Below, piece by piece: positions 18,116-25,833 of a stretch of DNA of 64,000 nucleotides (positions within the stretch are counted from its first letter, which is position 1; every line of letters starts with the position of its first letter). The stretch is taken from positions 1,364,001 to 1,428,000 of the forward strand of contig NZ_CP115921.1 of the NCBI RefSeq assembly GCF_040412085.2, written 5' to 3'. The DNA comes from Vibrio sp. CB1-14 (GTDB taxonomy: Bacteria; Pseudomonadota; Gammaproteobacteria; Enterobacterales; Vibrionaceae). The translations under genes were made by a program, and so were the position numbers. The notes under the pieces were generated by a model. It was not told the DNA's origin, ran no database searches, and was given only the letters and a program-made list of their open reading frames with translations.

Positions 18116-18664
18116 TCAGTCGTTGAGATGCGCTGTGACTTTATTTAAGACCAGTTTAAACCAGGCGGTATAGGCTTGCGGCTGAGCGATTATTCCCTGT
18201 TCAATCGCACTGATCGTTTGCCATTCACACGTTTCTGCCTCGCGGGGGTTGATATCTAATGTGACATCGCTGCTTTGTGCAATCACAATATGATCCAACT
18301 CGTTTTCTGTAAGGCCATTGTCGAACTTGGCAAGATAGCTAATAGTACCGATATCGGTAAATGTTAAAGCGTCTCGGATACCGAGCTCTTCTTCTAGGCG
18401 ACGTTTTGAGGCATGAATGATGTCTTCGTCGGGTCTAGGGTGAGAGCAGCAGGTGTTGCTCCAAAGTCCACCACTGTGATACTTGTTTGACGCACGTTTT
18501 TGCATTAGGAACTCAAGTTCACCATCACGATAGCGATACAGCATGACTGAAAAGGCTAGGTGACGAAAGCCCATTCGGTGTGCATCTAACTTATCTTCGG
18601 TTCCAATTGGGTTTCCAAATTTATCGACAACAACAACGAGATCTTCAAGCATAGGTACTCTCAT
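18116..18664 (-). CDS. idi: Isopentenyl-diphosphate delta-isomerase, type I
   Basis: A 182-aa cytosolic Nudix-fold enzyme interconverting isopentenyl and dimethylallyl diphosphate for isoprenoid synthesis. Diagnostic motifs are HLAFSVMLYR, the catalytic-cysteine segment WSNTCCSHPRPDE, and the Nudix-like SKRRLEEELGI carrying the metal/acid residues. The length matches E. coli Idi (182 aa). The frame starts MRVPMLEDLVVVVD; initiation at the internal Met5 is also possible because neither ATG has a strong ribosome site. Single-gene unit, downstream of and codirectional with amrA after a 140-bp gap. Confidence 0.92.
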   Translation of the reverse strand: MRVPMLEDLVVVVDKFGNPIGTEDKLDAHRMGFRHLAFSVMLYRYRDGELEFLMQKRASNKYHSGGLWSNTCCSHPRPDEDIIHASKRRLEEELGIRDALTFTDIGTISYLAKFDNGLTENELDHIVIAQSSDVTLDINPREAETCEWQTISAIEQGIIAQPQAYTAWFKLVLNKVTAHLND

Positions 18665-18804
18665 GGTGTGGCAACCGCGACATCCACTGTTCGCTGTACC
18701 AGTTTAAAAAGCTCACTCAACTCCTGTTGTGAGCGCGAATCATACCACCAAAGATTTAAATAGCACACAGATTGAAAGTACGGCGAGAAAATCAGTAAGA
18801 TCGT

Positions 18805-19404
18805 CTACATTCTCCGGTACTTACGGCTCAATTTTTGAACGTCGAATACTTTTACCGTCATATCTTCTGGCCAATAGGTAGGGTGCCAGCCAGCTTTTTG
18901 TTTGAGGTGCTGAAGAAAATGAATAGGACTTGGTAGCTGCTCCCAAACCTGAGGAAGAAACAGTGCGGCTTTTTTTTCATCAGACAACGTCAGTCCACAT
19001 TTGTTATTGGTAAGATAAGCAATGAGTGCGGATTCAGAAACAACATCGAGGGATTTAGGCTCCGTCAGAACCGATATTTCGATCTCCAAACCATCGACTT
19101 GCGATTTTTGCAGTGGTAGAAACCGTTTATCCTGACAGCAACTCGCCCAAGCTTTGCGCATCACCTCTAGAACTAATGGTACTTTAGGGACTGTGGTTCC
19201 AATGCAGCCTTGAAGCTGGCCATCGACATGTAGACTGACAAAGCACGCGCCTTTTTCTGCTATGGCTTTTGGATAGTCGTCAAGTCGCACTTTAGGTAAA
19301 GGCTTTTCCGCCAAATAACAGCTCACGGTGACTTCAACCATATCGAGTAGCTTTGATAGTTCCTGATTGGTTAGCGTTTTATCTTGATATTGCGTAGCTG
19401 ACAT
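18805..19404 (-). CDS. amrA: AmmeMemoRadiSam system protein A (AMMECR1 domain)
   Basis: A 199-aa AMMECR1-domain protein. The family signature is the strand-turn GACFVSLHVDGQLQGCIGT (residues 52-70), with the invariant GCIG, and a C-terminal WHPTYWPEDMTVKVFDVQ. The domain is conserved from archaea to humans. In bacteria it is found next to MEMO1-like and radical SAM genes, but its biochemical role is unknown. The start overlaps the end of amrB by 26 bp, so translation is likely coupled. It forms the minus-strand arm of a divergent three-gene locus. Confidence 0.9.
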   Translation of the reverse strand: MSATQYQDKTLTNQELSKLLDMVEVTVSCYLAEKPLPKVRLDDYPKAIAEKGACFVSLHVDGQLQGCIGTTVPKVPLVLEVMRKAWASCCQDKRFLPLQKSQVDGLEIEISVLTEPKSLDVVSESALIAYLTNNKCGLTLSDEKKAALFLPQVWEQLPSPIHFLQHLKQKAGWHPTYWPEDMTVKVFDVQKLSRKYRRM

Positions 19405-20173
19405 AACCTACCACCTTGTTTCTATCGCCATGAGGGCTGTCTCCTGAATTGGTGCGAGACAGTCGTTTTAATTGGCATCGTTGTTGTTTTATGAGCTTAT
19501 TTGCTGCATTGATTCCAAGATAGCCGCAGGCTTCTTTACTTGTTAGCGGTTTACCAGCTTCTATTTTGTTACAGCTTTTAGTATCAATGTCGTCACACTC
19601 TTCGTAAGGATGGAAATGGCTGAGATCCGAGCTAATGACAAGGAGTGTTGTATCGTCCCAGTAAGGTTCGATTAGGTGAGCGACATCGATGGGATCTACC
19701 GTGCCAGTTAGCAAAGGAATCAACTCAAAATCGGACAAGCAATGCTGCAAAAAAGGTAGTTGCACCTCGAGGCAGTGCTCCTCAGCGTGGGCATGATCAT
19801 TGTAGTGACAGTGAGGGTCGTTGACCAGGTGTTCGATCGCCCTAGTGTCGAGAGGTATATTGCCAAGTGGAGTAGAAAAGCTGCGATGTTTCGGTAGCGC
19901 ACAACCATGGAAGGCGACACGATGATTTGGACCCACTAAGAGTACTCGTTTAAATTGATTTTTCGTATCCTTTAGTAGGCTATAAGCCGCAGCTGCGGTA
20001 GAACCCGAGAAGATAAACCCTGCATGCGGAACAATCAGCCCTGACAACGGATGGTTGTCATCGAGTTTTGCGACCTCGTTATAAAGGGATAGCAACTGCG
20101 TGAGGTGTTGATGCAGCTGATTGGCATCGGCAAAGTAAAATCGACCCGCGACAGCGGTTGGTCGCACTTCCAT
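19379..20173 (-). CDS. amrB: AmmeMemoRadiSam system protein B (MEMO1 family)
   Basis: A 264-aa MEMO1-like protein, whose fold resembles class III extradiol dioxygenases. The N-terminus MEVRPTAVAGRFY, the motifs IVPHAGFIFSG (His near 50), VGPNHR (His near 82), HAEEHCLEVQLPFLQ and SSDLSHF, and the C-terminal SGDSPHGDRNKVVGYVSYAI are as in the family. The conserved histidines could bind a metal as reported for human MEMO1. Enzyme activity is not established for the bacterial members. The start codon is only 104 bp from the divergent amrS start, with a perfect 26-bp palindrome between them. Confidence 0.92.
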   Translation of the reverse strand: MEVRPTAVAGRFYFADANQLHQHLTQLLSLYNEVAKLDDNHPLSGLIVPHAGFIFSGSTAAAAYSLLKDTKNQFKRVLLVGPNHRVAFHGCALPKHRSFSTPLGNIPLDTRAIEHLVNDPHCHYNDHAHAEEHCLEVQLPFLQHCLSDFELIPLLTGTVDPIDVAHLIEPYWDDTTLLVISSDLSHFHPYEECDDIDTKSCNKIEAGKPLTSKEACGYLGINAANKLIKQQRCQLKRLSRTNSGDSPHGDRNKVVGYVSYAISR

Positions 20174-20199
20174 GTCGCCTCCATAATCCCTGTAGGGCT

Positions 20200-20225
20200 A
20201 ATCTATACTCTAATGAGTATAGATT
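20200..20225. promoter_or_regulatory. Perfect 26-bp palindrome in the amrB/amrS divergent promoter
   Basis: AATCTATACTC (20200-20210) and GAGTATAGATT (20215-20225) are perfect 11-bp arms around TAAT. Each arm contains a TATACT -10-like hexamer, one per strand (20204-20209 on plus, 20216-20221 on minus). The symmetry suits a dimeric regulator covering two back-to-back promoters. No -35 elements were recognised with confidence. Confidence 0.65.
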
Positions 20226-20277
20226 TTGTGGAGCCTAGGTGCAGGCTGAAATAGCAATGTGATGGTCAAGGTGTGAG

Positions 20278-21357
20278 ATGGGGTCAGTAGGTAGCATGTA
20301 CCCGACAGAGTATTGGCAGCCGTTACCAGATGGCCGTATTCGTTGTACTTTGTGTCCGCGTTACTGCTCTTTAAGAGAAGGAAAGCGCGGTGCTTGCTTT
20401 GTACGTCAGGCACATCAAGGTGAAATTGTACTCACAACCTATGGCCGCTCCAGCGGATTTTGTATTGACCCGATTGAAAAGAAACCACTCAATCATTTTT
20501 ATCCCGGTAGCTCAGTGCTCTCTTTTGGTACCGCTGGATGCAACCTCGGTTGTAAGTTTTGTCAAAATTGGAATATTAGTAAATCTCGTCAAATGGAGTC
20601 ATTGAGTCGGCGAGCAACTCCTCAACAGATTGCAAACACCGCTAACGTTCATCATTGCGACAGTATTGCGTTCACCTACAACGACCCGGTTATTTTTTTA
20701 GAATACGCGGTCGAAACCGCTATGGTGTGTCGCGAAGTGAATATCCACACCGTTGCCGTGTCTGCTGGGTATATCAATGAAAAGCCGAGAGAGCAATTTT
20801 TCTCAGTGATAGATGCGGCTAATATTGATCTAAAAGCGTTTTCAGAACGTTTCTACAAAAAGGTTTGTGGTGGAGCGCTCGCACCTGTTTTGGACACACT
20901 CAAATATTTGCATCAAGAGACATCTGTGTGGTTTGAACTGACGACGCTATTGATCCCTGGCGAAAATGATAGTGAGCGCGAAATAGATCAAATGACTCAG
21001 TGGGTTGTCGAGCATTTAGGGGGCGATGTTCCACTTCATTTCAGCGCTTTTCATCCTGATTTTAAAATGATGGAAACGCCTCGGACACCTTCGAACACGC
21101 TTGTCATGGCGAGACATATAGCTTTGCGAAATGGGCTAAATTACGTATATGTCGGTAATGTCCATAATGAACAGTGCAGTAGCACCTATTGCCCAAACTG
21201 CGGTCATAAAGTGCTGAGTCGGAATTGGTTTGAGTTAGGAACTTGGGCGCTTACTGAAACGGGTCGGTGTAGTCATTGCGATACTCAAATTGCCGGGCGT
21301 TTCGCCGTGAATTCCAAACCCTTCGGAAGACGACGAATACCCGTTGATATTATTTAG
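20278..21357 (+). CDS. amrS: AmmeMemoRadiSam system radical SAM enzyme
   Basis: A 359-aa radical S-adenosylmethionine protein related to pyruvate-formate-lyase activating enzymes. The 4Fe-4S site is GCNLGCKFC with Cys88, Cys92 and Cys95 (CxxxCxxC). Before it is a Cys-rich N-terminus (RCTLCPRYCSLREGKRGAC), and at the end is a zinc-ribbon-like module with two Cys pairs (CPNCGH and CSHCDTQIAGRF). Substrate and reaction are unknown. The gene family co-occurs with AMMECR1 and MEMO1 proteins, here encoded divergently. AAGG lies six bases before the chosen ATG; Met7 is an alternative. A small gene and a terminator follow on the same strand. Confidence 0.92.
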   Translation: MGSVGSMYPTEYWQPLPDGRIRCTLCPRYCSLREGKRGACFVRQAHQGEIVLTTYGRSSGFCIDPIEKKPLNHFYPGSSVLSFGTAGCNLGCKFCQNWNISKSRQMESLSRRATPQQIANTANVHHCDSIAFTYNDPVIFLEYAVETAMVCREVNIHTVAVSAGYINEKPREQFFSVIDAANIDLKAFSERFYKKVCGGALAPVLDTLKYLHQETSVWFELTTLLIPGENDSEREIDQMTQWVVEHLGGDVPLHFSAFHPDFKMMETPRTPSNTLVMARHIALRNGLNYVYVGNVHNEQCSSTYCPNCGHKVLSRNWFELGTWALTETGRCSHCDTQIAGRFAVNSKPFGRRRIPVDII

Positions 21358-21497
21358 TAAATCATAGAATTGTCAGCAATAATTTAGAGCGTCTCAAAGT
21401 TGATAATGGAAATTATACTTTAGTCTTAAAGGGTTGATCGTTACCGATTGAGTCGCTAATGTAGTAGTTAAACAGACCGGAGTATCAGGAGATAGAC

Positions 21498-21647
21498 ATG
21501 GATGTAGTCGTAATGCTAACCAACGGACGTTTTGGTGTTCTTGAAGATTGTGACAAGCTTGAATTAGAAGGTCAGATGGTCGAGTGTTGGGTTGAGGAAG
21601 AAGAAGGCTTTGAACTAGCGACAGGTGAAGTGGAACGCGTTCTTTAG
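21498..21647 (+). CDS. Small acidic protein, 49 aa, downstream of amrS (hypothetical)
   Basis: An ATG with an ideal AGGAGA ribosome site five bases upstream opens a 49-codon frame: MDVVVMLTNGRFGVLEDCDK, then an acidic stretch with VECWVEEEEGFELATGEVERV. The composition looks coded (alternating strands, 13 Asp/Glu) and the frame is closed 28 bp before a strong terminator. A small beta-rich cytosolic protein is likely. I do not recognise a family. Possible co-transcription with amrS (140 bp upstream) or its own promoter. Confidence 0.7.
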   Translation: MDVVVMLTNGRFGVLEDCDKLELEGQMVECWVEEEEGFELATGEVERVL

Positions 21648-21674
21648 ATTTTAATACCAACTAAATTAACAAAT

Positions 21675-21709
21675 AAAACCCCGCAATTGCGTTCGCTTTG
21701 CGGGGTTTT
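21675..21709. terminator. Bidirectional terminator after the 49-aa gene
   Basis: AAAACCCCGC (21675-21684) pairs with GCGGGGTTTT (21700-21709). It is flanked by A-rich and T-rich DNA, so it works for the plus-strand small gene and the convergent minus-strand membrane-protein gene. Confidence 0.9.
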
Positions 21710-21760
21710 GTTATTTGTGCGTAGTAGTTTCTATTTAGCCGCTGTTGCTTAATTGCGTAA

Positions 21761-22267
21761 TTAAGCTTGTTGTGCTGTTAGGGCACGCTTTTCAAGAAAC
21801 TTAGCGATAGCAGTAACACCAGCAATGTACATCGCACCACCAAGAAGTGCTACAGCCATCCAAGAGAAACCGTGCTCAACAACGTGATCTTTGTGAAGAA
21901 TACACATTACTACGTACGCGAATGTGATGTAGCTGAATGCAAAGTGAGCGATAGGACCCATGCCGATAGTGACAAGTACTACACCAGCAACGTAGATGTA
22001 GAATGCGTTCTCACCACCAACGACTGGAGCTAGCGCACCAAGTGTTGCTGGGATCAACATACCCATTGCGATACCAACGATACCCGCTGCAAAGATGTTC
22101 TTTAGCTTAGATAGGTCGAACTTCGCTTCAAAGAAGAAAATAAGCGCTAGGAAAGCAGGCCATTTGTCGTGGATACCTAGTTTCTGAAGGATAACAGTGC
22201 CAGCTACGATCCAGAGCGTTAGCATAAGCGTTTTAGTCATGTGCGCTGAGTTGAATACTTGATTCAT
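21761..22267 (-). CDS. Small integral membrane protein, 168 aa (hypothetical)
   Basis: A hydrophobic protein with about five predicted membrane helices (roughly 12-29, 36-48, 57-82, 88-125 and 132-155) and a short basic C-terminus (AKFLEKRALTAQQA). Polar features inside the membrane part are HDKWP, FFFEAKFDLSK and a His/Asp cluster LHKDHVVEHG between the last helices. It is not a family I can name. Single-gene unit bounded by terminators, with a long upstream region. The clean frame, codon use and C-terminal terminator make it a real gene; the function is unknown. Confidence 0.75.
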   Translation of the reverse strand: MNQVFNSAHMTKTLMLTLWIVAGTVILQKLGIHDKWPAFLALIFFFEAKFDLSKLKNIFAAGIVGIAMGMLIPATLGALAPVVGGENAFYIYVAGVVLVTIGMGPIAHFAFSYITFAYVVMCILHKDHVVEHGFSWMAVALLGGAMYIAGVTAIAKFLEKRALTAQQA

Positions 22268-22738
22268 GATTTGTTCTCATAGGGTGTATGTAAGAAGTTT
22301 GGGCGCGGAGTCTATAGTGTGTTGCGTGTTGGGTCACTAGGGAAAAAATGGCAACCATAGTGAATATTGGAAGTATGAAGGTCTTATTGATAGCTATATG
22401 AATTGGTGTATAAAACTTGAGCGTTGGCTATTTTGGAGCTGAATAAGGCGGAGATTAGAATTAAGGTTGTCTATTAGAGCAAAGGAACTAACTCTGGGCG
22501 TTGAGGTAAAAATGGTGCGATGGAATGCGGGTGTTTTGTTTGAAAAATGCCCAATTGAATGAAACTTACCCTCTCAGCCACATTTGGAAACAATGCTTCA
22601 CGGTTTTACACTAGCTCGAAACGGTTTGATAAACATCTTCGCTACCAACACGCGGGTTAGGGTGATTTAATGAAACCTGTGTTTAGTTGTTCTGTCCACT
22701 TCAATTAACCACACACATCCAACATTGTATTGATGTTT
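22268..22738. other. 470-bp intergenic region, possible plus-strand small RNA
   Basis: No reading frame of note. It contains the promoter of the 168-aa membrane protein (minus). On plus it ends in a GAAA-loop intrinsic terminator (22739-22772) that no annotated plus-strand gene uses, so a small RNA starting somewhere around 22600-22650 is a candidate. No promoter could be assigned firmly. Confidence 0.3.
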
Positions 22739-22772
22739 GCCCTGCTGTGAAAACAGCAGGGCGTTTTTATTT
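22739..22772 (+). terminator. Orphan intrinsic terminator with GNRA loop
   Basis: GCCCTGCTGT (22739-22748) pairs with ACAGCAGGGC (22753-22762) around GAAA, followed by GTTTTTATTT. The T-run is only on the plus strand, whereas the neighbouring genes are both on minus, so it must end an unannotated plus-strand transcript. Confidence 0.8.
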
Positions 22773-22774
22773 GA

Positions 22775-23392
22775 TTAATGTGTTGCGTAATCGCAGCCTG
22801 CTTGGTGGGTCAATGTTTGGCGCTGTGGTTCAGGTAGAATAGTCCAATGAATACCTTCTAATGCTCCAGCTATGCAAAATAGTAGGTTAACTCCAGGGTG
22901 TTTGTCTTGACTGATACACACTGCCTTGAAGGCATTGACTGGACCGCGCTCTCTTAGCTCGTCAATAGAATGAATTCCTGCTTTGCGAAGCATACGCTCG
23001 GTTTTGTACTGCATGTTTGGAAGGTCTTTGATTCGCGTTGGAGTCTCTTTGCGTACTTTCTCTTTAAGTCCCGCGCTCCAGACTTCTTCGCATAGAGTCG
23101 CTACTTGCTTTTGACTGTGCGCGACGGTTTCTGGCAGTGAGTAGTAGTTCGATAGACTAGGGTAGTTACGTGAATGCGCCCGCCAGTTAAACTCATAAGG
23201 TGTGCACCCTAGCGCCTTAAACTCTTCCTTCAAACTTGAACTGCTTGCCCTAAGGTAGATATCGTCGCCCTTTATTAGTGCAAACATGATCCCACCAGAG
23301 AGCACCCCTTTTCCTCCAAAAACAGAACGAACGCTAATGTCGTCCAGTGCGGTATGAGCTTCGATAGACTCTACAAAGGTTTCCAACATCAT
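22775..23392 (-). CDS. TfoX/Sxy family DNA transformation regulator
   Basis: A 205-aa two-domain protein. The TfoX_N part (about 1-110) shows ISVRSVFGGKGVLSGGIMFALI, the family's MFGG-like signature with Val for Met. The TfoX_C part (about 118-195) shows RIKDLPNMQYKTERMLRKAGI and ends near IHWTILPEPQRQ. In Vibrio, TfoX (chitin-induced competence) and TfoY (type VI secretion and motility) share this architecture. This copy is too divergent for me to say which it is. GGAGAG lies before the double ATG. No c-di-GMP riboswitch, the hallmark upstream of tfoY, was found in the leader. The upstream gap is shared with the divergent cupin gene. Confidence 0.82.
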   Translation of the reverse strand: MMLETFVESIEAHTALDDISVRSVFGGKGVLSGGIMFALIKGDDIYLRASSSSLKEEFKALGCTPYEFNWRAHSRNYPSLSNYYSLPETVAHSQKQVATLCEEVWSAGLKEKVRKETPTRIKDLPNMQYKTERMLRKAGIHSIDELRERGPVNAFKAVCISQDKHPGVNLLFCIAGALEGIHWTILPEPQRQTLTHQAGCDYATH

Positions 23393-23658
23393 ATTTCTCT
23401 CCTTGAAATGTACTTAGCGTCTTCAAATGACGGCTATCAAACTAAAACTGTGATACATCTTGCATTAAGTGTTCCAACTTTTAGCTTGGTTACAAAATTA
23501 TGAGAGTTTTGCTGTTTAATCCGCTGGATACAGGTATGAATGTGGCGGCGAGTCATCCTGTCAGGTTCAATGAGAATTTGTTCTTCTTCAAGTATACTAT
23601 TCCAATTCCAACTCAGATTTTGACATCACAGAACGAGGTGATGTGCCAGGAGTAAAAC

Positions 23659-23979
23659 ATGCAGGCCGGAAACATGTTCAGCCAAATTCCATCTCAACTA
23701 CCCGAAGAGATATTCGAGGATCTCCTCACCACTGACAACCTGAGAATAGAGCGCATTCTTTCTGATGGGCATTTTACCCCAGAAGGAGACTGGTACGATC
23801 AAGAGCAAAGCGAATGGGTCATGGTGATGCAAGGTCAGGGGATCATTGAGTATCATGATGGTGCTATGCTGACCCTAAATGTTGGTGACTACGTGAATAT
23901 TCCCGCGCACATCAAACACCGCGTTAAATCCACCTCTGCTGATGCCGTCACGATTTGGCTGGCTATTTTTTACGGCTAA
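23659..23979 (+). CDS. Small cupin-domain protein
   Basis: A 106-aa single-domain cupin: EWVMVMQGQGIIEYHDG supplies the first motif and LNVGDYVNIPAHIKHRV the second, with metal-binding His residues (PAHIKHR). Cupins of this size are metal-dependent enzymes or sugar-binding proteins; the substrate is unknown. AGGAG sits seven bases before the ATG. Just upstream, ACATCAC (23623-23629) and GTGATGT (23638-23644) form a small inverted repeat that could be an operator or leader hairpin. It is followed closely by the DUF3820 gene on the same strand. Confidence 0.8.
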   Translation: MQAGNMFSQIPSQLPEEIFEDLLTTDNLRIERILSDGHFTPEGDWYDQEQSEWVMVMQGQGIIEYHDGAMLTLNVGDYVNIPAHIKHRVKSTSADAVTIWLAIFYG

Positions 23980-24025
23980 TCCTTTTTTAGACAGACTATT
24001 ACGCAAAGAGAAAACGGTAACCGAA

Positions 24026-24241
24026 ATGCTTCAGAAAGAAAACTTAATAAAACTAGCCCGTATGCAAATGCCTTTCGGTAAGTACGCCGGGCGAGTACTC
24101 ATCGACCTACCGGAAGAGTATTTGCTTTGGTTTCGAAAGCAGGGTTTTCCGGAAGGGGAGCTGGGGCTTTTGATGGCGTTGGCCCTTGAGATGAAAATTG
24201 AAGGGCTAGATAGTGTCATAAAGCCCCTAAAGCGAATGTAA
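24026..24241 (+). CDS. DUF3820 family protein, 71 aa
   Basis: A small cytosolic protein with the family block MPFGKYAGRVLIDLPEEYL then LWFRKQGFPEGELG and a C-terminal EGLDSVIKPLKRM. Related proteins are annotated as putative quorum-sensing-regulated virulence factors, but the function is not demonstrated. The frame is open further upstream into the cupin gene, but the family N-terminus fixes the ATG at 24026 (weak ribosome site). It is followed by a truncated copy of the gene that normally comes next (stub at 24272). A broken second copy of this gene's 3' end lies at 29339-29472, see findings. Confidence 0.8.
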   Translation: MLQKENLIKLARMQMPFGKYAGRVLIDLPEEYLLWFRKQGFPEGELGLLMALALEMKIEGLDSVIKPLKRM

Positions 24242-24271
24242 TTTGCCACAGACTTAAATAAAAGACTTACT

Positions 24272-24325
24272 ATGAATTTTGGTATCGAAGCATTGAGACT
24301 TCATCAACTGGAAGTAATCTGCTAA
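24272..24325 (+). pseudogene. 17-codon stub homologous to the 80-aa gene at 29515
   Basis: MNFGIEALRLHQLEVIC and a stop. The first 13 residues match the start of the intact gene at 29515 (MNFDINALKHHQL), as does the preceding spacer (both contain TTAAATA and GACT before TATGAATTTTG). Homology ends at about 24311; a C9 tract follows at 24326-24334. It is interpreted as the broken left junction of an insertion. Confidence 0.7.
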
Positions 24326-24371
24326 CCCCCCCCCTTAGTTTCTCCCAAAATAAGTCTTTCTTCTATTGAAA

Positions 24372-24404
24372 GAGTCAGACCGCGAGGCTGACTCAGTTTT
24401 CCCC
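24372..24404 (+). terminator. Intrinsic terminator downstream of the DUF3820 gene
   Basis: GAGTCAG (24372-24378) and CTGACTC (24388-24394) form a stem with a GC-rich loop, followed by TTTTCCCCTTTT. It ends the cupin-DUF3820 transcript. Confidence 0.7.
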
Positions 24405-24517
24405 TTTTGGCGTTAGAGCATATAATCTCTGACCAATCGGAGCGATGTAATACTCGACTTACGCATGCACACTTCTCTGTCTATACTCAAGCTATTCGTT
24501 TCGAAGGATATAACGCT

Positions 24518-25771
24518 ATGAGTACTAAACTGAGCATCGTCTTAGTGGTGATTCTGTCTGCATTTGCTCTTGTATCTTGCCGAGATAACTCTGACCCAGA
24601 AACAAGAACAGACATTTCTAATTTTATGACATTTTTTCAGTCTATTAGCGCAAAGTACAACCCTCTCGGAGAAGAGATAATACAAGAAAGTTGCACACCC
24701 AAAATATTGCAACCCACAGATGCTATGCACACCAGAGGCACAGTCATTATGCTGCATGGATTTACCGCATGTAACCAGCAGTTTCTTGATTGGGCTGAGT
24801 AGTTGATGCAAGAGGGATACTATGTCGTTTTACCTTTATTACCCGCTCATGGCATCGATTTTGGAACCAAATACACCGACAAAGAAGGCAGCCTTTTAGC
24901 CAAAGAATCAGAGGTTTACGAAGAGTTTGCTAAGGATATGGTCGAACTTGCTGAAAATGCGCCTGGCCCAGATAAGATAATTGTTGGGTTAAGTGTCGGT
25001 GGAGCTATAGCCACTAAAGCAACACTCATTGGCGATGGTTTGTTCGACAAATCAATTATTCTATCGCCTTTCTTGGCTATTCCGGGCACATATTCCAGTA
25101 ACACCAACGATGAAGAATTATTACTAACATTAAATGAAGAGTTATCAGTTCTGGAAAGTGCTCTTTTAGGTTTAGCTGATGTCAGCGCATTGGATATGTC
25201 TACTATTTGGCAAACGATAGAAGCTGGAATGCTCTCAGTGGTTGGCAAAATCGGTAGAGATGCAGTAAAAGTACTACGAGCAGCAGCTGTGGTTCCTACG
25301 ATAGATGTTGGATGGGGAGACGCGTGCGAATTAGAGAGAAATAGTGGCCGGGCTGGATATTGTAATTTCGAAGTGCAGCATATCTTTGCGGTAGATCAAT
25401 TTGGTGAACGCACGCTATTAGCCCTTGAATCAATAACAAGCCTGAACACTAGAATTCAAATAATAGGAGTCGAGAACGTTGGCGGAGCAGACTCACTCGC
25501 AGTCAAAGAGCTAGCTAATTTAATGAACACTCGAACCCCTCAGTCTAGTTTCTGTCTCTACCCAGAAGGAATCGTGCCACATTCCTTTATCTCCAAATAC
25601 GACAATATTGACCTTGTTGGCGATGTGCACGAAGGCGAAGACGTCCACGAGCTTGCATTACAGGAGATGAGAGAGCGATGGCTGGCCACATTTGAATCCG
25701 AAATAATGAGCTTCATCACTTCTGAGGATGCAGATTATTTTGAGGCCATCGATGGAACCCGCATTCTTTAA
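24518..25771 (+). pseudogene. Lipase-like alpha/beta-hydrolase lipoprotein, interrupted by an in-frame TAG
   Basis: The single reading frame would give a 417-aa lipoprotein but has an amber stop at 24800-24802. The N-terminal part has a lipoprotein signal (MSTKLSIVLVVILSAFALVSC) and the oxyanion-hole motif VIMLHGFTACNQQF. After the stop, the same frame continues with the strand LMQEGYYVVLPLLPAHG, the nucleophile elbow GLSVGGA and a catalytic-His candidate in IVPHSF. Reading CAG (Gln) for TAG gives the normal family phrase, so a single transition explains the lesion. Both halves retain good coding character, so the change is recent or is a sequencing error. Restart at 24806 would lack the signal and oxyanion loop. 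It lies in the inserted 5-kb segment. Confidence 0.8.
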
Positions 25772-25833
25772 CTTGTTTCTATCTAATTCAGAAAGTGACG
25801 TTTAAGTATACCTTAATATAAGGCTGTGCTTTT

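Noticed and set aside
23393..23658. c-di-GMP-I riboswitch upstream of the TfoX-family gene
   Set aside because: The conserved GEMM core sequences could not be found in the leader on the minus strand, so the tfoY assignment is not supported by it.
24326..24334. C9 tract as a phase-variation switch
   Set aside because: It lies after the stop of a gene stub and before a terminator, not within or ahead of a functional reading frame or between promoter elements that could be identified.
24803..25771. Independent hydrolase gene starting at the TTG/ATG after the amber codon
   Set aside because: It would lack the signal, the oxyanion motif and a ribosome site. The upstream frame continues through it, so both are one interrupted gene.
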